Made by a program: the position numbers and the translations under genes | The notes under the pieces: model-generated | Databases searched by the model: none | Told to the model about the DNA's origin: nothing | The model's input: only the letters and a program-made list of their open reading frames with translations | NCBI GenBank assembly: GCA_963843595.1 | Contig: CAWJLG010000011.1 | Span: 1 to 64,000 of the forward strand | Direction of reading: 5' to 3' | Length of the DNA: 64,000 nucleotides | Source of the DNA: CAIWHR01 sp963843595 | GTDB taxonomy: Bacteria; Pseudomonadota; Gammaproteobacteria; Burkholderiales; Casimicrobiaceae | Part shown: positions 35,574 to 45,122 of the stretch, one piece after another | Numbering within the stretch: position 1 is the first letter of the stretch | Layout of the letters: each line of letters opens with the position of its first letter

Positions 35574-37352
35574 TTACCGACGGCTTACGGTCTTCTTCTG
35601 ATTGTCGTATGGACGATGCATTGCCATCGCGCCGGGCGCCTGTTGCGATCTGGCAACTACCTTGTCGACCACCGCGAACGACGTCCAGACGAAGCCGGCT
35701 TGCCGCTCAAGCGGCTTGTTGAGACGCAACGTATAGGTTGCCTTGGACGAAAGGAGTGTTATCGCCGCCCCGGCGTTGAACGCGGTCGCAGGGACAAGCA
35801 GCGTCTGGATCGGCATGGTCGGGTGCTTCTCGCTTGCCGGCACGTACAACGCCCCGAAGCACTTCTGATTGTTGTTCGGTACGTCGTTGACCAGGGGAGC
35901 GAGAGGGTCGCCCGTCACCATCTTGACGTAGCGTGGTCTTTGCCCGATGTGTTCCACGCTGATCTCGACGTAGTCGACCATCAGCCTCCGGAGTCGCCTT
36001 ATCACACCCACGGTCCATTGGGCATTCTCGCTCTCGCGAAAGGCAATCAACGAACCCGGGATCAGCCCGTTCAGATCGGAGGTCTGACCCCGCATGCGAC
36101 ATCCGGAATCGCTGTGGTCCTTGACCTGCCAGACCTGGGGTCTCGCGCCGAAGGTTGTCGCGATTGAAAACGAACCCAAACCGCCGGTGCCCAGCACTGA
36201 GGTCGACATGCGCGTATGACCGCCGGTCGGCAAGATCGTGATGTCCTCGAGCTGTGCGGCGGACGTCGCGTTCTGCTTCTTCTTCCTCTGCGTCTCCTCG
36301 CGCAACATTTGGACAATGTGCGGAAGACCGGAGATTGCCTGTACGGAGTAGGCGACAGGCTTGCGCTCGCCACGCCGCTCGATGTGAACCGCAACCGGTG
36401 CAAAGAGCGTTCTGAGCCTGGACAGCAGCGCCACCTGCGGGTCCTTTTCGGTCGGTATGGGGGAATGCGAAGGCGTGGGCGCGTCATCCAGCGCCGCGAT
36501 CGTTTCGTCAATCGCTGCGACCAATGGCGCAGTGTCGAGATGCAGGAGGTCGCCGGTTTCCCCGGACGAGAAACGCCTCGGCCCTTCTGCGCCCCGGAGA
36601 TCGACCACGAATCCATTCCGCTCACCGCGCGTTCGGCCGTCGGCTTCGATGGATTGCAACGTGAGCAAGACGCGCCAGCGTGCAATCCAATGGCCTGCCC
36701 AAAGCAATTCACGCGGCGAAAACTGACCGGTGCTCATCACGCCGAGCAACAGTATCTGGATAAACTGCTGCTCGACCGTTGGCTCCGGTGCAGACCTGTC
36801 TTCGGCAGGGCTGCGCGGCAAGCAATCGCTCGCAAGGCCTTGCGCACGCGCAGACTGATATGCCGCGTGGAGTTGCCGCCACAGTTCGGAATTGCGCTTC
36901 TTGTAGCGAAAGAGCCGCAGCAGGAGTTCCACCTGCCGATGCCGGAACAACTGGACGAGAACCGTGCACGCGCGTGCGTGCCACGACTTGTCGGCCGAAT
37001 TCTCGATGTGTGCCAGGAAATGCTCGCACGCTTGCGCAAATGACCGACTCAAGCGCTGGGCAGCAATGAAAAACTGACGATCGAGCGAGCGCAATTGCGC
37101 GTCGCCGTCGGCGTACAGGATCAACAGGCGCTTGCTGATCGGATGCGCATGCTGATCGAAGGTGAGGAGTGCGCTGAGCTGGCGCTCGTCGGGCGCGCGA
37201 CTCGAGACAAGCCTCGAAACGGCTTCGCAAAGGAGCCTCTGGGCCTCGATTGGATCCTGGCGCGGCAAGGATCGGCAAAGCTCTTCCTCGGCTGTCTTGC
37301 CGCGCAGTTGAGGAGATGCGCTGGCTTCAAGCGCCGGCGTAACCGTTTCCAT
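35574..37352 (-). CDS. Paralogue of the 28752-30299 protein
   Basis: 592 residues from the ATG at 37352, a start that aligns with the paralogue; ATG 37373 has a somewhat better ribosome binding site and would add 7 residues. Shared features: DPIEA near residue 42, long helical N-terminal half, and a C-terminal beta region with SGCRMRGQTSDLNG, then PGSLIAFRE, then WTVGVIRRLRRL. The matching segments in the paralogue are its VINHTPGGYALRQ and MVRWFRN parts. It may be PilZ-like and bind c-di-GMP, but key residues are not obvious. It is longer than the paralogue in the C-terminal half. It stands alone. Confidence 0.6.
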   Translation of the reverse strand: METVTPALEASASPQLRGKTAEEELCRSLPRQDPIEAQRLLCEAVSRLVSSRAPDERQLSALLTFDQHAHPISKRLLILYADGDAQLRSLDRQFFIAAQRLSRSFAQACEHFLAHIENSADKSWHARACTVLVQLFRHRQVELLLRLFRYKKRNSELWRQLHAAYQSARAQGLASDCLPRSPAEDRSAPEPTVEQQFIQILLLGVMSTGQFSPRELLWAGHWIARWRVLLTLQSIEADGRTRGERNGFVVDLRGAEGPRRFSSGETGDLLHLDTAPLVAAIDETIAALDDAPTPSHSPIPTEKDPQVALLSRLRTLFAPVAVHIERRGERKPVAYSVQAISGLPHIVQMLREETQRKKKQNATSAAQLEDITILPTGGHTRMSTSVLGTGGLGSFSIATTFGARPQVWQVKDHSDSGCRMRGQTSDLNGLIPGSLIAFRESENAQWTVGVIRRLRRLMVDYVEISVEHIGQRPRYVKMVTGDPLAPLVNDVPNNNQKCFGALYVPASEKHPTMPIQTLLVPATAFNAGAAITLLSSKATYTLRLNKPLERQAGFVWTSFAVVDKVVARSQQAPGAMAMHRPYDNQKKTVSRR

Positions 37353-37684
37353 GGCGAATCCCGCCGTTCTCATCAATGACCGATTTCCCTGAGCTTGGCA
37401 CGAGCACAAGTCGTGCCATAGGCCCATTTCGGGGGGCTCCACCGGGCAAGCGGAGCGCCCACCCATAAGTTGACATAATACAAATTATGCGACATTCGTG
37501 ATCCGTGAGCTTGGGCCCTCAGGCGGGACGACCACCCGAATTGCCCAATTGACTGGCGTTCAGGCGCAATGACTGGCAGGCGCTCCAACCGGCCGCGCAG
37601 GCGATGTACGCACGCATCGTCGGCTACAATTTGGCCCGCGTGACGCCGCTGCGGCGCATTTCCTACATCCCGACCTCCTGGCCG

Positions 37685-38086
37685 ATGCCCGAAACCACAC
37701 CGCGGCCGCGACCGCCGCCAATGACGCCTGAGTTTCTGCGCTACGCGGTTGCTGGCGCCGCCGGCACGGCCGTCCACTACGCGACGCTCGTTGCATTGAT
37801 GCAGTTCGCCCATGCGCTCGCGGTTGCCGCCTCGACGGCGGGCGCAATCGTTGGCGCGCTGATCAACTACGTGCTCAACCATCGCTTCACCTTCGCCAGC
37901 GCCAAGTCGCACGATCACGCGCTTCCGCGCTTTGTCGCGGTTGCGCTGACTGGAATCGCCATCAATGCAATCGTAATGGCCGCGATGCTCGGCCTCCTCG
38001 GCGCGCACTATCTCGTCGCCCAGGTCGTTGCGACCTTCGTCGTGCTGGTCGCGGGTTATCGCGCCAATCGTGCATGGACGTTCTGA
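37685..38086 (+). CDS. GtrA-like membrane protein
   Basis: 133 residues from ATG 37685 (ATG 37721 is an alternative). Four membrane helices and the GtrA pattern FLRYAVAGAAGTAVHY, NYVLNHRFTF, and GYRANRAWTF at the end. GtrA-like proteins are thought to flip undecaprenyl-linked sugars. It is first of three overlapping genes (overlap 13 bases with the next) that fit a Gtr-type glycosylation system. Confidence 0.85.
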   Translation: MPETTPRPRPPPMTPEFLRYAVAGAAGTAVHYATLVALMQFAHALAVAASTAGAIVGALINYVLNHRFTFASAKSHDHALPRFVAVALTGIAINAIVMAAMLGLLGAHYLVAQVVATFVVLVAGYRANRAWTF

Positions 38087-39090
38087 GCATTACCCCCGCA
38101 ACGCACGCCGGTCGGTATTCGCTCTCGGTGGTCGTGCCCGTGTACAACGAGGAGCCCGTGCTGGCGGCATTTCACCGTCGGCTCGTCGCGGTGCTGGACG
38201 CCCTCGCCGCCGACACCGAAATCGTCTACGTCAACGACGGCAGCCGCGATGCGACGATGTGCCTGCTCTCCGAACTACACCGTACCGATCCACGTGTCGC
38301 CGTCATCGATCTTTCGCGCAACTTCGGCAAGGAAGCGGCGATGAGCGCCGGGCTCGATCACGTACGGGGCGACGCCGTCGTGGTCATCGATGCGGATCTG
38401 CAGGATCCGCCCGAACTCATCCCCGACATGGTGCGGGCATGGCAGACAGGCAGTGACGTGGTGCTGATGCGCCGCGCCAACCGCGACAACGAAAGCTGGT
38501 TCAAGAAGGCGACGGCGCGGGCGTTCTACCGTGCGATTGGCCGTATCGGCACCATCGAGATCCCCGCGGACGTCGGCGATTTCCGGCTCCTGTCGCGCCG
38601 CGCCGTCGCTGCCCTGGCACGCTTCCCGGAGCGCAGCCGGTTCATGAAGGGCCTCTACGCATGGATCGGTTTCCCGTCGGTGGAAATCGTCTACGACCGC
38701 GACGGCCGCTTCGCCGGCAAGACCAAGTGGAACTACTGGCGGCTGTGGAATTTCGCGCTCGAGGGCATCACGTCGTTCTCCGATGCGCCGCTCAAGGTGG
38801 CGAGCTACGTCGGCTTCGCGACGTCGCTGCTGGCGTTTGGCTACGGCATGTTTGTCATCGGCAAGACGCTGCTCTACGGTGACCCGGTGCCTGGGTATCC
38901 GTCGCTCGTCGTGCTCGTGCTGTTTCTCGGTGGTCTCCAGTTGATGGCGCTCGGGATCATCGGCGAATACCTGGCGCGGATGTTCACCGAGGTCAAGGCG
39001 CGTCCGCTCTATCTCGTCCAGCAAAGCCTGCCGCCGTCGCGTCCGCTGCCGGTCCCCGCCACGCCAACGGAGCAATGGCCTTTACGCTGA
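38074..39090 (+). CDS. GtrB-like family 2 glycosyltransferase
   Basis: 338 residues. The GT2 domain has VVVPVYNEEP, VNDGSRD, NFGKEAAMSAGLDH, and the DAD motif in VIDADLQDPPE (about residues 105-112). Two membrane helices near the end (about residues 245-305) fit the polyprenyl-phosphate transferase type (GtrB, ArnC). It should move a sugar from a nucleotide donor to undecaprenyl phosphate. It overlaps both neighbours. Confidence 0.9.
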   Translation: MDVLSITPATHAGRYSLSVVVPVYNEEPVLAAFHRRLVAVLDALAADTEIVYVNDGSRDATMCLLSELHRTDPRVAVIDLSRNFGKEAAMSAGLDHVRGDAVVVIDADLQDPPELIPDMVRAWQTGSDVVLMRRANRDNESWFKKATARAFYRAIGRIGTIEIPADVGDFRLLSRRAVAALARFPERSRFMKGLYAWIGFPSVEIVYDRDGRFAGKTKWNYWRLWNFALEGITSFSDAPLKVASYVGFATSLLAFGYGMFVIGKTLLYGDPVPGYPSLVVLVLFLGGLQLMALGIIGEYLARMFTEVKARPLYLVQQSLPPSRPLPVPATPTEQWPLR

Positions 39091-40547
39091 CCTCACGCGA
39101 GCGACGCGGACTCGCCTTCGTCGTTGCCGTCGTCGTCGGCGTGAGGCTCGCGACGCTTGGCGCGTATCCGTTGATGGACTCGACGGAGTCCCGTTATGCC
39201 GAGATCGCGCGCAAGATGCTGGAAACGGGCAACTGGCTGGTGCCGCAATTCGCCTATGGCGTGCCGTTCTGGGGCAAGCCGCCGCTGTCGACGTGGCTGT
39301 CCGCGGCGTCGATGGCGGTATTCGGCGTCAACGAGTTCGCGGCGCGTCTACCCTCGCTGCTGCTGATGCTGGGGTGCGGCACGGTCGTCTTTCAGCTCGC
39401 CCGCCTTCGCGCGGGTCGCGACGCAGCCCTCTGGGCGAGCGTGTGCTTCGCGACGACGGGACTCGTGTTCGTGGCGGCCGGAGCCGTGATGACCGACGCG
39501 GCGCTGGCGCTCGGAACCACGACAGCGATGGCGGGATTCTGGATCGCGGTCGACGGACCGCCACCGCTGCGCCGCATTGGCGGCCTCGCGTTCTTTGTTG
39601 GTCTCGCGGTCGGGATGATGGCGAAGGGCCCGGTCGCGCTCGTCCTGACGTTCGTCCCGATCGGTGCCTGGACGCTGTGGATGAAATCATGGCGGGCCGT
39701 GTGGACCGACATCCCTTGGCTCGTCGGCACGGTGCTGGCTGCGGCTCTCGTGGTGCCATGGTACTGGGCCGCGGAACGCGCATCGCCGGGCTTCCTCGAC
39801 TATTTCCTGGTCGGCGAGCACTGGAAACGCTTCGTCGAGCCCGGCTGGAAGGGCGACCTCTACGGCGCGGCGCACGCGAGGCCGCGCGGGATGATCTGGG
39901 CGTTCTGGATTGCGGCCGCGCTGCCTTGGTCGCTGCCGGCGATCGTGTGGCTCGTTCGCTCGGCGTTGTTCCAGCGCGGTGCGTTGCGGGTGCTCGTCGG
40001 CGACCGCTGGCAATCGTATCTGTTGCTCTGGGCGATGGCGCCGATGCTGTTCTTCACGCTGTCGGGCAATGTCCTTGCAACGTATGTGCTGCCCGGACTG
40101 CCCGCCTTTGCGCTGCTCGTCGCATCGCTCTGGCGCCCGCGCGACGACGATCACCGCACGCTGCGGCCGACGGTACGCCACGGCATCGCCGCGGGTCTCG
40201 TCCTGTCCGCCGTGTTTGTCGCCGGCATCGTGATCTTGCAGCGCCGTTTCGAGACCGAGCTTTCGCACAAGGCGCTGGTCAGCACCTTCGAAACCGTGCG
40301 CGGCCGCTCCGGGGAGCGCCTGATCTACGTTGCGCAAGCGCCGATTTCGGCCGCTTTCTATTCGCAGGGCAAGGCGATCCTGGCGCGCGACAACGCGGCA
40401 CTCGCGCCCTTTCTCGATGACGCCAACGCGGACTTCATCGTCCTGCGCGAGCGAGATCTCGACCTGCTGCCGGGCGCGCTTCGTGCTCGCCTCGCACCGG
40501 TCGGCACCTTCGGCGAATACCGCCTGTTGCGCGAAGCGCCGCGTTGA
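39075..40547 (+). CDS. Family 39-type membrane glycosyltransferase (ArnT-like)
   Basis: 490 residues with about ten hydrophobic segments. The start MDSTESRYAEIARKM (Asp35, Glu38) is the catalytic loop of the ArnT/PMT-like group, followed by GVPFWGKPPLSTW. These enzymes take a sugar from a polyprenyl carrier to an acceptor on the outer side of the inner membrane. With the GtrA and GtrB-like genes it makes a full set: carrier loading, flipping and transfer. The acceptor is unknown (lipid A, O-antigen or exopolysaccharide). Confidence 0.88.
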   Translation: MAFTLTSRERRGLAFVVAVVVGVRLATLGAYPLMDSTESRYAEIARKMLETGNWLVPQFAYGVPFWGKPPLSTWLSAASMAVFGVNEFAARLPSLLLMLGCGTVVFQLARLRAGRDAALWASVCFATTGLVFVAAGAVMTDAALALGTTTAMAGFWIAVDGPPPLRRIGGLAFFVGLAVGMMAKGPVALVLTFVPIGAWTLWMKSWRAVWTDIPWLVGTVLAAALVVPWYWAAERASPGFLDYFLVGEHWKRFVEPGWKGDLYGAAHARPRGMIWAFWIAAALPWSLPAIVWLVRSALFQRGALRVLVGDRWQSYLLLWAMAPMLFFTLSGNVLATYVLPGLPAFALLVASLWRPRDDDHRTLRPTVRHGIAAGLVLSAVFVAGIVILQRRFETELSHKALVSTFETVRGRSGERLIYVAQAPISAAFYSQGKAILARDNAALAPFLDDANADFIVLRERDLDLLPGALRARLAPVGTFGEYRLLREAPR

Positions 40548-40709
40548 AAGCGGGCGCGCGGCGGCAGGGGTCGGGCCGCACGAATGTCGCCTGAACTCGG
40601 GAACCCACCGACAGCTTGTACCTCCTCTGCGCGATACGGGCATGGTTCCGCGACGCTTGGTCCCGCCGGTGCGCGATAATCCAATCTGCCCGACCTCGAT
40701 TCGTCGCCG

Positions 40710-42791
40710 ATGAGCCTCCAGGACCAGTTCGACCGCGCGTTCCGCCTCCACCAACAGGGCAAGCTGCGCGAAGCGTTCCTGCGCTACGACGCGATCCTCG
40801 CCGCGAAGCCGGACCACGCACCGGCGCTCCATTATTCCGGGGTCGTACTGCTGCAGTCGGGCAAGCACGTTCCGGCCATCGAACGGATTCGCGCGTCGTT
40901 GCAGCTCGACGCAGGCTCGGCCGATGCCTGGGCGAACCTCGCCCTTGCGCTGCAGGCCGTCGACCGCCCGGAAGCCGCGCTGAACGCGCTGAAACAGGCC
41001 GCAGCCATCGCGCCGAACTCGCCGGAAATCGCCTGCAATCTCGCTTCCGCGGAACTTGCGCTGCAACGACACGGCGACGCGGAACGCTCCGCGCGCAAGG
41101 CGCTCGCCGCCGACAACCGCCACGCGATGGCCTGGTACCACCTGGCGCTCGCCCTCGAGGGGCAGCGGCGCGTGCTGGAAGCCCTCGACGCCGCTTCGCG
41201 CGCGGCGGCGCTCGCACCGGATGCGCCGGCGCCGAACGGCCTCAAGGCCCAGCTGCACGAGAGCCTCGGTCAGTTCGCGGCGGCGCGATCCTGCCTGGAT
41301 GCCGCCCTCGCCCGCCGACCGACGGTCGCGGCGCTGCACAGTCAACTCGCTTCGGTACTGGAGAGCCAGGGCGATCTTGCCGGTGCGGCGCGGTCATGCG
41401 CCAACGCGCTGCGGCTGCAGCCGGACAATGGCGCCGCGCTGTCGCAACTGCTGTTCTTGCGCAAGCGCCTTGCGGACTGGAATGACCTGTCCGACCTGCA
41501 GCAGCGGTTCCGGCAGGGTGTCGTGGAAGGCAGGCCGATGCTGACGCCGTTTTCATTCCTGAGCGATCCGTCGACGCGCGCCGAACAGCGAGTGTGCGCG
41601 GAGCTCTGGTCGAAGTCGGCCGCGCTCGCGGCCCCGAATTCGCGACGACTGCTGTCGGCGGGACGCCTCAAAGTCGCCTACCTGTCCGGCGATTTCTACG
41701 AACATCCGACCTCCGTGCTGGCCGCCGGGGTGTTCGAGGCACACGATCGAGGACGAGTCGAGGTGTTCGGGTACTCCACCGGGCCCGACGATGGCAGCAT
41801 CTGGCGCAAGCGGTTGGTTGCGGCGTTCGACCATTTTTTCGATGCCCGGAACAGCCCGCCGGCGGTACTCGCCGAGCGGATTCGTGCCACCGGCATCGAC
41901 ATTCTCGTCGACCTCAAAGGTCACACCGGTGGAGCTCCGTTCGACGTGCTGGCTCGGCGCCCTGCCCCGATTCAGGTGCACTGGCTCGGGTATCCCGGGA
42001 CCCTCGGGGCGCCTTGTGTCGACTACCTGGTCGGCGATGCCGTGGTCACACCGCCGGCCGAGGCCGCCGACTATACCGAGCATCTGGTGCTCCTGCCCGG
42101 CAGCTACCAGAGCAACGACCGTTCGCGGGTGGACCGCGTGCCTCCGTCACGCCAGGCTCTCGGGCTGCCGCGGAACGCCATCGTATTCTGCTGCTTCAAC
42201 GCGACGTACAAGCTCAATCCGGAGGTGCTCGACGCTTGGGCCGCGATCCTCGCCGCCGTTCCGGAGGGCATCCTGTGGCTGTTGGTCCGCCGCGACGACG
42301 ACCCGGCCATTGCGAATCTCCGGCGCGAGGCGGGCGCGCGGGCGATTGCGCCGGAAAGGCTGGTATTTGCGTCCAGGCGCGCACATCCGGATTATCTCGG
42401 GCTGTACCGCCATGCCGATGTGTTCCTCGACACGTGGCCGTACAACGCGCACACGACCGCCGGCGATGCGCTGTGGATGGGGTGTCCCGTGTTGACCCGG
42501 CGCGGCGAGACCTTCGCCGGACGCGTGGCCGAGAGCCTGTTGCGGGCCATGAATCTGCCGGAGCTCGTGGCCGCGGATACGGAGGCCTATGTCCGTGCGG
42601 CCGTCGCGCTGGCCCGCGATCCGGGGCGTCGCGGCGCGCTCTCGACCCGTCTCGTCACGGGCGGTCGGGCCGCGCGATTGTTCGATGCGGACTTGTTCGC
42701 GCGCAACCTGGAGCGCGCTTACGCCGAAATGGCGAACCAATTCCGGAACGGCCGGCGCGGCATGATCGTCGTGACCGACGGTACTGGCTGA
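40710..42791 (+). CDS. TPR protein with O-GlcNAc transferase (GT41) domain
   Basis: 693 residues. About seven TPR repeats fill residues 1-265. The catalytic half has YLSGDFYEHPTS, VHWLGYPGTLGAP and VDYLVGD, then FNATYKLNPEVLDAW, and the C-terminal DTWPYNAHTTAGDALWMG with GETFAGRVAESLL. This is the SPINDLY/OGT-type family, which in bacteria may glycosylate proteins. It is 163 bases after the Gtr-like operon and may act with it. The 162 bases between hold nothing I recognise. Confidence 0.88.
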   Translation: MSLQDQFDRAFRLHQQGKLREAFLRYDAILAAKPDHAPALHYSGVVLLQSGKHVPAIERIRASLQLDAGSADAWANLALALQAVDRPEAALNALKQAAAIAPNSPEIACNLASAELALQRHGDAERSARKALAADNRHAMAWYHLALALEGQRRVLEALDAASRAAALAPDAPAPNGLKAQLHESLGQFAAARSCLDAALARRPTVAALHSQLASVLESQGDLAGAARSCANALRLQPDNGAALSQLLFLRKRLADWNDLSDLQQRFRQGVVEGRPMLTPFSFLSDPSTRAEQRVCAELWSKSAALAAPNSRRLLSAGRLKVAYLSGDFYEHPTSVLAAGVFEAHDRGRVEVFGYSTGPDDGSIWRKRLVAAFDHFFDARNSPPAVLAERIRATGIDILVDLKGHTGGAPFDVLARRPAPIQVHWLGYPGTLGAPCVDYLVGDAVVTPPAEAADYTEHLVLLPGSYQSNDRSRVDRVPPSRQALGLPRNAIVFCCFNATYKLNPEVLDAWAAILAAVPEGILWLLVRRDDDPAIANLRREAGARAIAPERLVFASRRAHPDYLGLYRHADVFLDTWPYNAHTTAGDALWMGCPVLTRRGETFAGRVAESLLRAMNLPELVAADTEAYVRAAVALARDPGRRGALSTRLVTGGRAARLFDADLFARNLERAYAEMANQFRNGRRGMIVVTDGTG

Positions 42792-42818
42792 AGCGACGCC
42801 GGCACACGCTCGCAGGCT

Positions 42819-44174
42819 TCAGCCGCGCAGGAGGTCGATGGCTTGATCGACGCGATCAACGCAAAGAATTGTAGTTTTATCAATATGTTGCTTTGGTTTG
42901 TTAAGGCTGGGGATAAGGAATTGCCGGAACCCCAGCTTGGCGGCTTCGCGGATCCGATCCTGCCCACCCTGCACGGGCCTCACCTCGCCGGCCAGACCGA
43001 CCTCGCCGAATACCAGCGTTTTCGCCGGCAGCGGTCGACTCACCAGAGACGAATGGACGGCAAGCAGGATGGCGAGGTCCGCCGCCGGTTCGAGAATCCG
43101 CACGCCCCCGACGGCGTTGACGAAAACATCGTACCCGCCGACCTCCACGCCGCCGTGGCGATGGAGTACCGCGAGGAGCAGTGCCAGCCGCTGCGGGTCG
43201 AGGCCTACCGACAGCCGCTTGGGTGTCCCGCCCTGCACCGGATCCACCAGCGCCTGAATTTCGACCAGCATCGGACGTGAGCCTTCCAGCGTCGCGACGA
43301 TGGCCGATCCCGGTACCGACTCGGCATGCTGCGAGAGGAACAGCGCCGACGGGTTGGCCACACCTTTCAAGCCTCGCTCGGTCATGCCGAATACGCCCAG
43401 TTCGTTTGCCGCGCCGAACCGGTTCTTGATCGCCCGCACCAGCCGGAAGCTCGAGTGGGTGTCCCCCTCGAAATAGAGCACGGTGTCGACGATGTGCTCG
43501 AGCACGCGGGGACCGGCGATCGCCCCTTCCTTGGTCACGTGGCCGACGAAGATGACGACGATCCCGCGCTGCTTGGCGAGGCGTGTCAGCTGGGCGGCGC
43601 ATTCGCGGACCTGGGCGACGCTGCCGGGGGCCGAGGTCAGCGCCTCGGTGTAGGCGGTCTGGATCGAGTCGATGACGACGACCTCCGGCGCCTCGGCGCC
43701 GATCGCCTTGACGATCGCCTCCAACTGGACCTCCGCGAGCAGGCTGACCGGCGCATTGACGAGTCCGAGACGCTGCGCACGCAGCGCAACCTGCTCGGGG
43801 GACTCCTCGCCGGTCACGTACAGCGCCTTGCGTGAGGCGCCCATCGCGGCCATCGCTTGCAGCAACAGCGTCGACTTGCCGATGCCCGGGTCACCGCCCA
43901 GCAGCACGACCGCGCCGGGTACGAGACCCCCGCCCAGCACGCGGTCGAATTCGTCGATGCCGGTCGGGAACCGCGGCCGTTCCCGGGTCGTGACGGCGCC
44001 GAGTTCGCGCACGGCGGCCGACTTGCCGGCCACGGTGTGGAAGCGCGCCGGCGCGGGCGTTGCCACCGTTTCGACCAGCGTGTTCCAGACGCCGCAATGC
44101 GGGCACTGCCCCTGCCACTTCGGGCTCTGTCCCCCGCATTCGGTGCAGCTGTAGATGGTTTTCTGGGGCCTCAT
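42819..44174 (-). CDS. radA: DNA repair protein RadA
   Basis: 451 residues. N-terminal zinc finger: Cys10, Cys13, Cys24, Cys27. Walker A is GGDPGIGKST, the RadA-specific KNRFG is in AIKNRFGAAN, and a Lon-like C-terminal domain ends the protein. It promotes branch migration in recombination. It follows the heptose kinase gene with no gap and is the last gene of the minus-strand run. Confidence 0.97.
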   Translation of the reverse strand: MRPQKTIYSCTECGGQSPKWQGQCPHCGVWNTLVETVATPAPARFHTVAGKSAAVRELGAVTTRERPRFPTGIDEFDRVLGGGLVPGAVVLLGGDPGIGKSTLLLQAMAAMGASRKALYVTGEESPEQVALRAQRLGLVNAPVSLLAEVQLEAIVKAIGAEAPEVVVIDSIQTAYTEALTSAPGSVAQVRECAAQLTRLAKQRGIVVIFVGHVTKEGAIAGPRVLEHIVDTVLYFEGDTHSSFRLVRAIKNRFGAANELGVFGMTERGLKGVANPSALFLSQHAESVPGSAIVATLEGSRPMLVEIQALVDPVQGGTPKRLSVGLDPQRLALLLAVLHRHGGVEVGGYDVFVNAVGGVRILEPAADLAILLAVHSSLVSRPLPAKTLVFGEVGLAGEVRPVQGGQDRIREAAKLGFRQFLIPSLNKPKQHIDKTTILCVDRVDQAIDLLRG

Positions 44175-45122
44175 CTACGTCAATTCGTCGGGCGTGACGA
44201 CCGCCGTGCCCAGCTTGCCGACGACCACGCCCGCTGCCTGGTTGGCGATGCGCACGGCGACGCCCAGATCCGCGCCCGCACCCATCAGCACGCCGAGTGT
44301 GGCGATCACCGTGTCACCGGCGCCGGACACGTCGTAGACCTCGCGCGCCTGCGCGGGGATGTGATCGGCCCCGTCCGCGGTGTACAGACTCATGCCCTCC
44401 TCGGATCGCGTCACCAGCAGCGCGTCCAGGCCGAGTTCGGCGCGCAGCGTTTGCGCCTTCACCGCCATGTCGTATTCGTCGCGCCAGCGGCCGACGACCT
44501 GCCGGAATTCGCCGCGATTCGGCGTGATCACGTTGGCGCCGCGGTATCTTGCCCAGTCCTCACCCTTGGGGTCGACCAGCACGCGCTTGCCGGCGGCCCG
44601 GGCCCGCTCGATCATCGCCGCGATGTGCGTCAGGCCGCCTTTGCCGTAGTCGGACAGGATCACGATGTCGGTGTCCTGCAGCAGCCGGTCGTAATCGGCG
44701 AGCTTCCCCGCCAGCACCTCGTGCGAAGGCGGCGTCTCGAAATCGATGCGCAGCAGCTGCTGCTGGCGTCCGATCACGCGCAGCTTCACCGTCGTGGCGA
44801 TCGTGGCGTCGCGCAGGAACGACGTGCGCACGCGGTCCGCGGCGAGCAGGCGTTCGAGTGCGGCGCCGGCTTCGTCGTCGCCGGTGACCGAAAGCAGCGT
44901 CGCCGCGGACCCCAGCGCGGCCACGTTGCGCGCGACATTGGCCGCGCCGCCGGGGCGCTCCTCGCTGCGTGCGACCTTGACGACCGGCACCGGCGCCTCG
45001 GGCGATATCCGGTCGACGTCGCCGAACCAGTACCGGTCGAGCATCACGTCGCCGACGACGAGCACCCGCGTATGGGCGACGCGGTCGCGCCAATGGGCGA
45101 AGCGCGGTGCGGCTGCCGCCAT
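44175..45122 (-). CDS. rfaE1: ADP-heptose pathway kinase (HldE kinase domain)
   Basis: 315 residues from the ATG at 45122, which shares a base with the ugd stop (TGATG). The PfkB-type fold has RPGGAANVARN and the catalytic VSGAGDTVIATL. Without the nucleotidyltransferase half it is the separate kinase (HldA/RfaE1), making D-glycero-D-manno-heptose 1,7-bisphosphate for LPS core. Confidence 0.93.
   Translation of the reverse strand: MAAAAPRFAHWRDRVAHTRVLVVGDVMLDRYWFGDVDRISPEAPVPVVKVARSEERPGGAANVARNVAALGSAATLLSVTGDDEAGAALERLLAADRVRTSFLRDATIATTVKLRVIGRQQQLLRIDFETPPSHEVLAGKLADYDRLLQDTDIVILSDYGKGGLTHIAAMIERARAAGKRVLVDPKGEDWARYRGANVITPNRGEFRQVVGRWRDEYDMAVKAQTLRAELGLDALLVTRSEEGMSLYTADGADHIPAQAREVYDVSGAGDTVIATLGVLMGAGADLGVAVRIANQAAGVVVGKLGTAVVTPDELT

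Noticed and set aside
37469..37474. TTGACA -35-like box in an AT-rich patch before the Gtr-like operon
   Set aside because: No -10 box at 16-18 bases and over 200 bases to the next start; kept only as a note.
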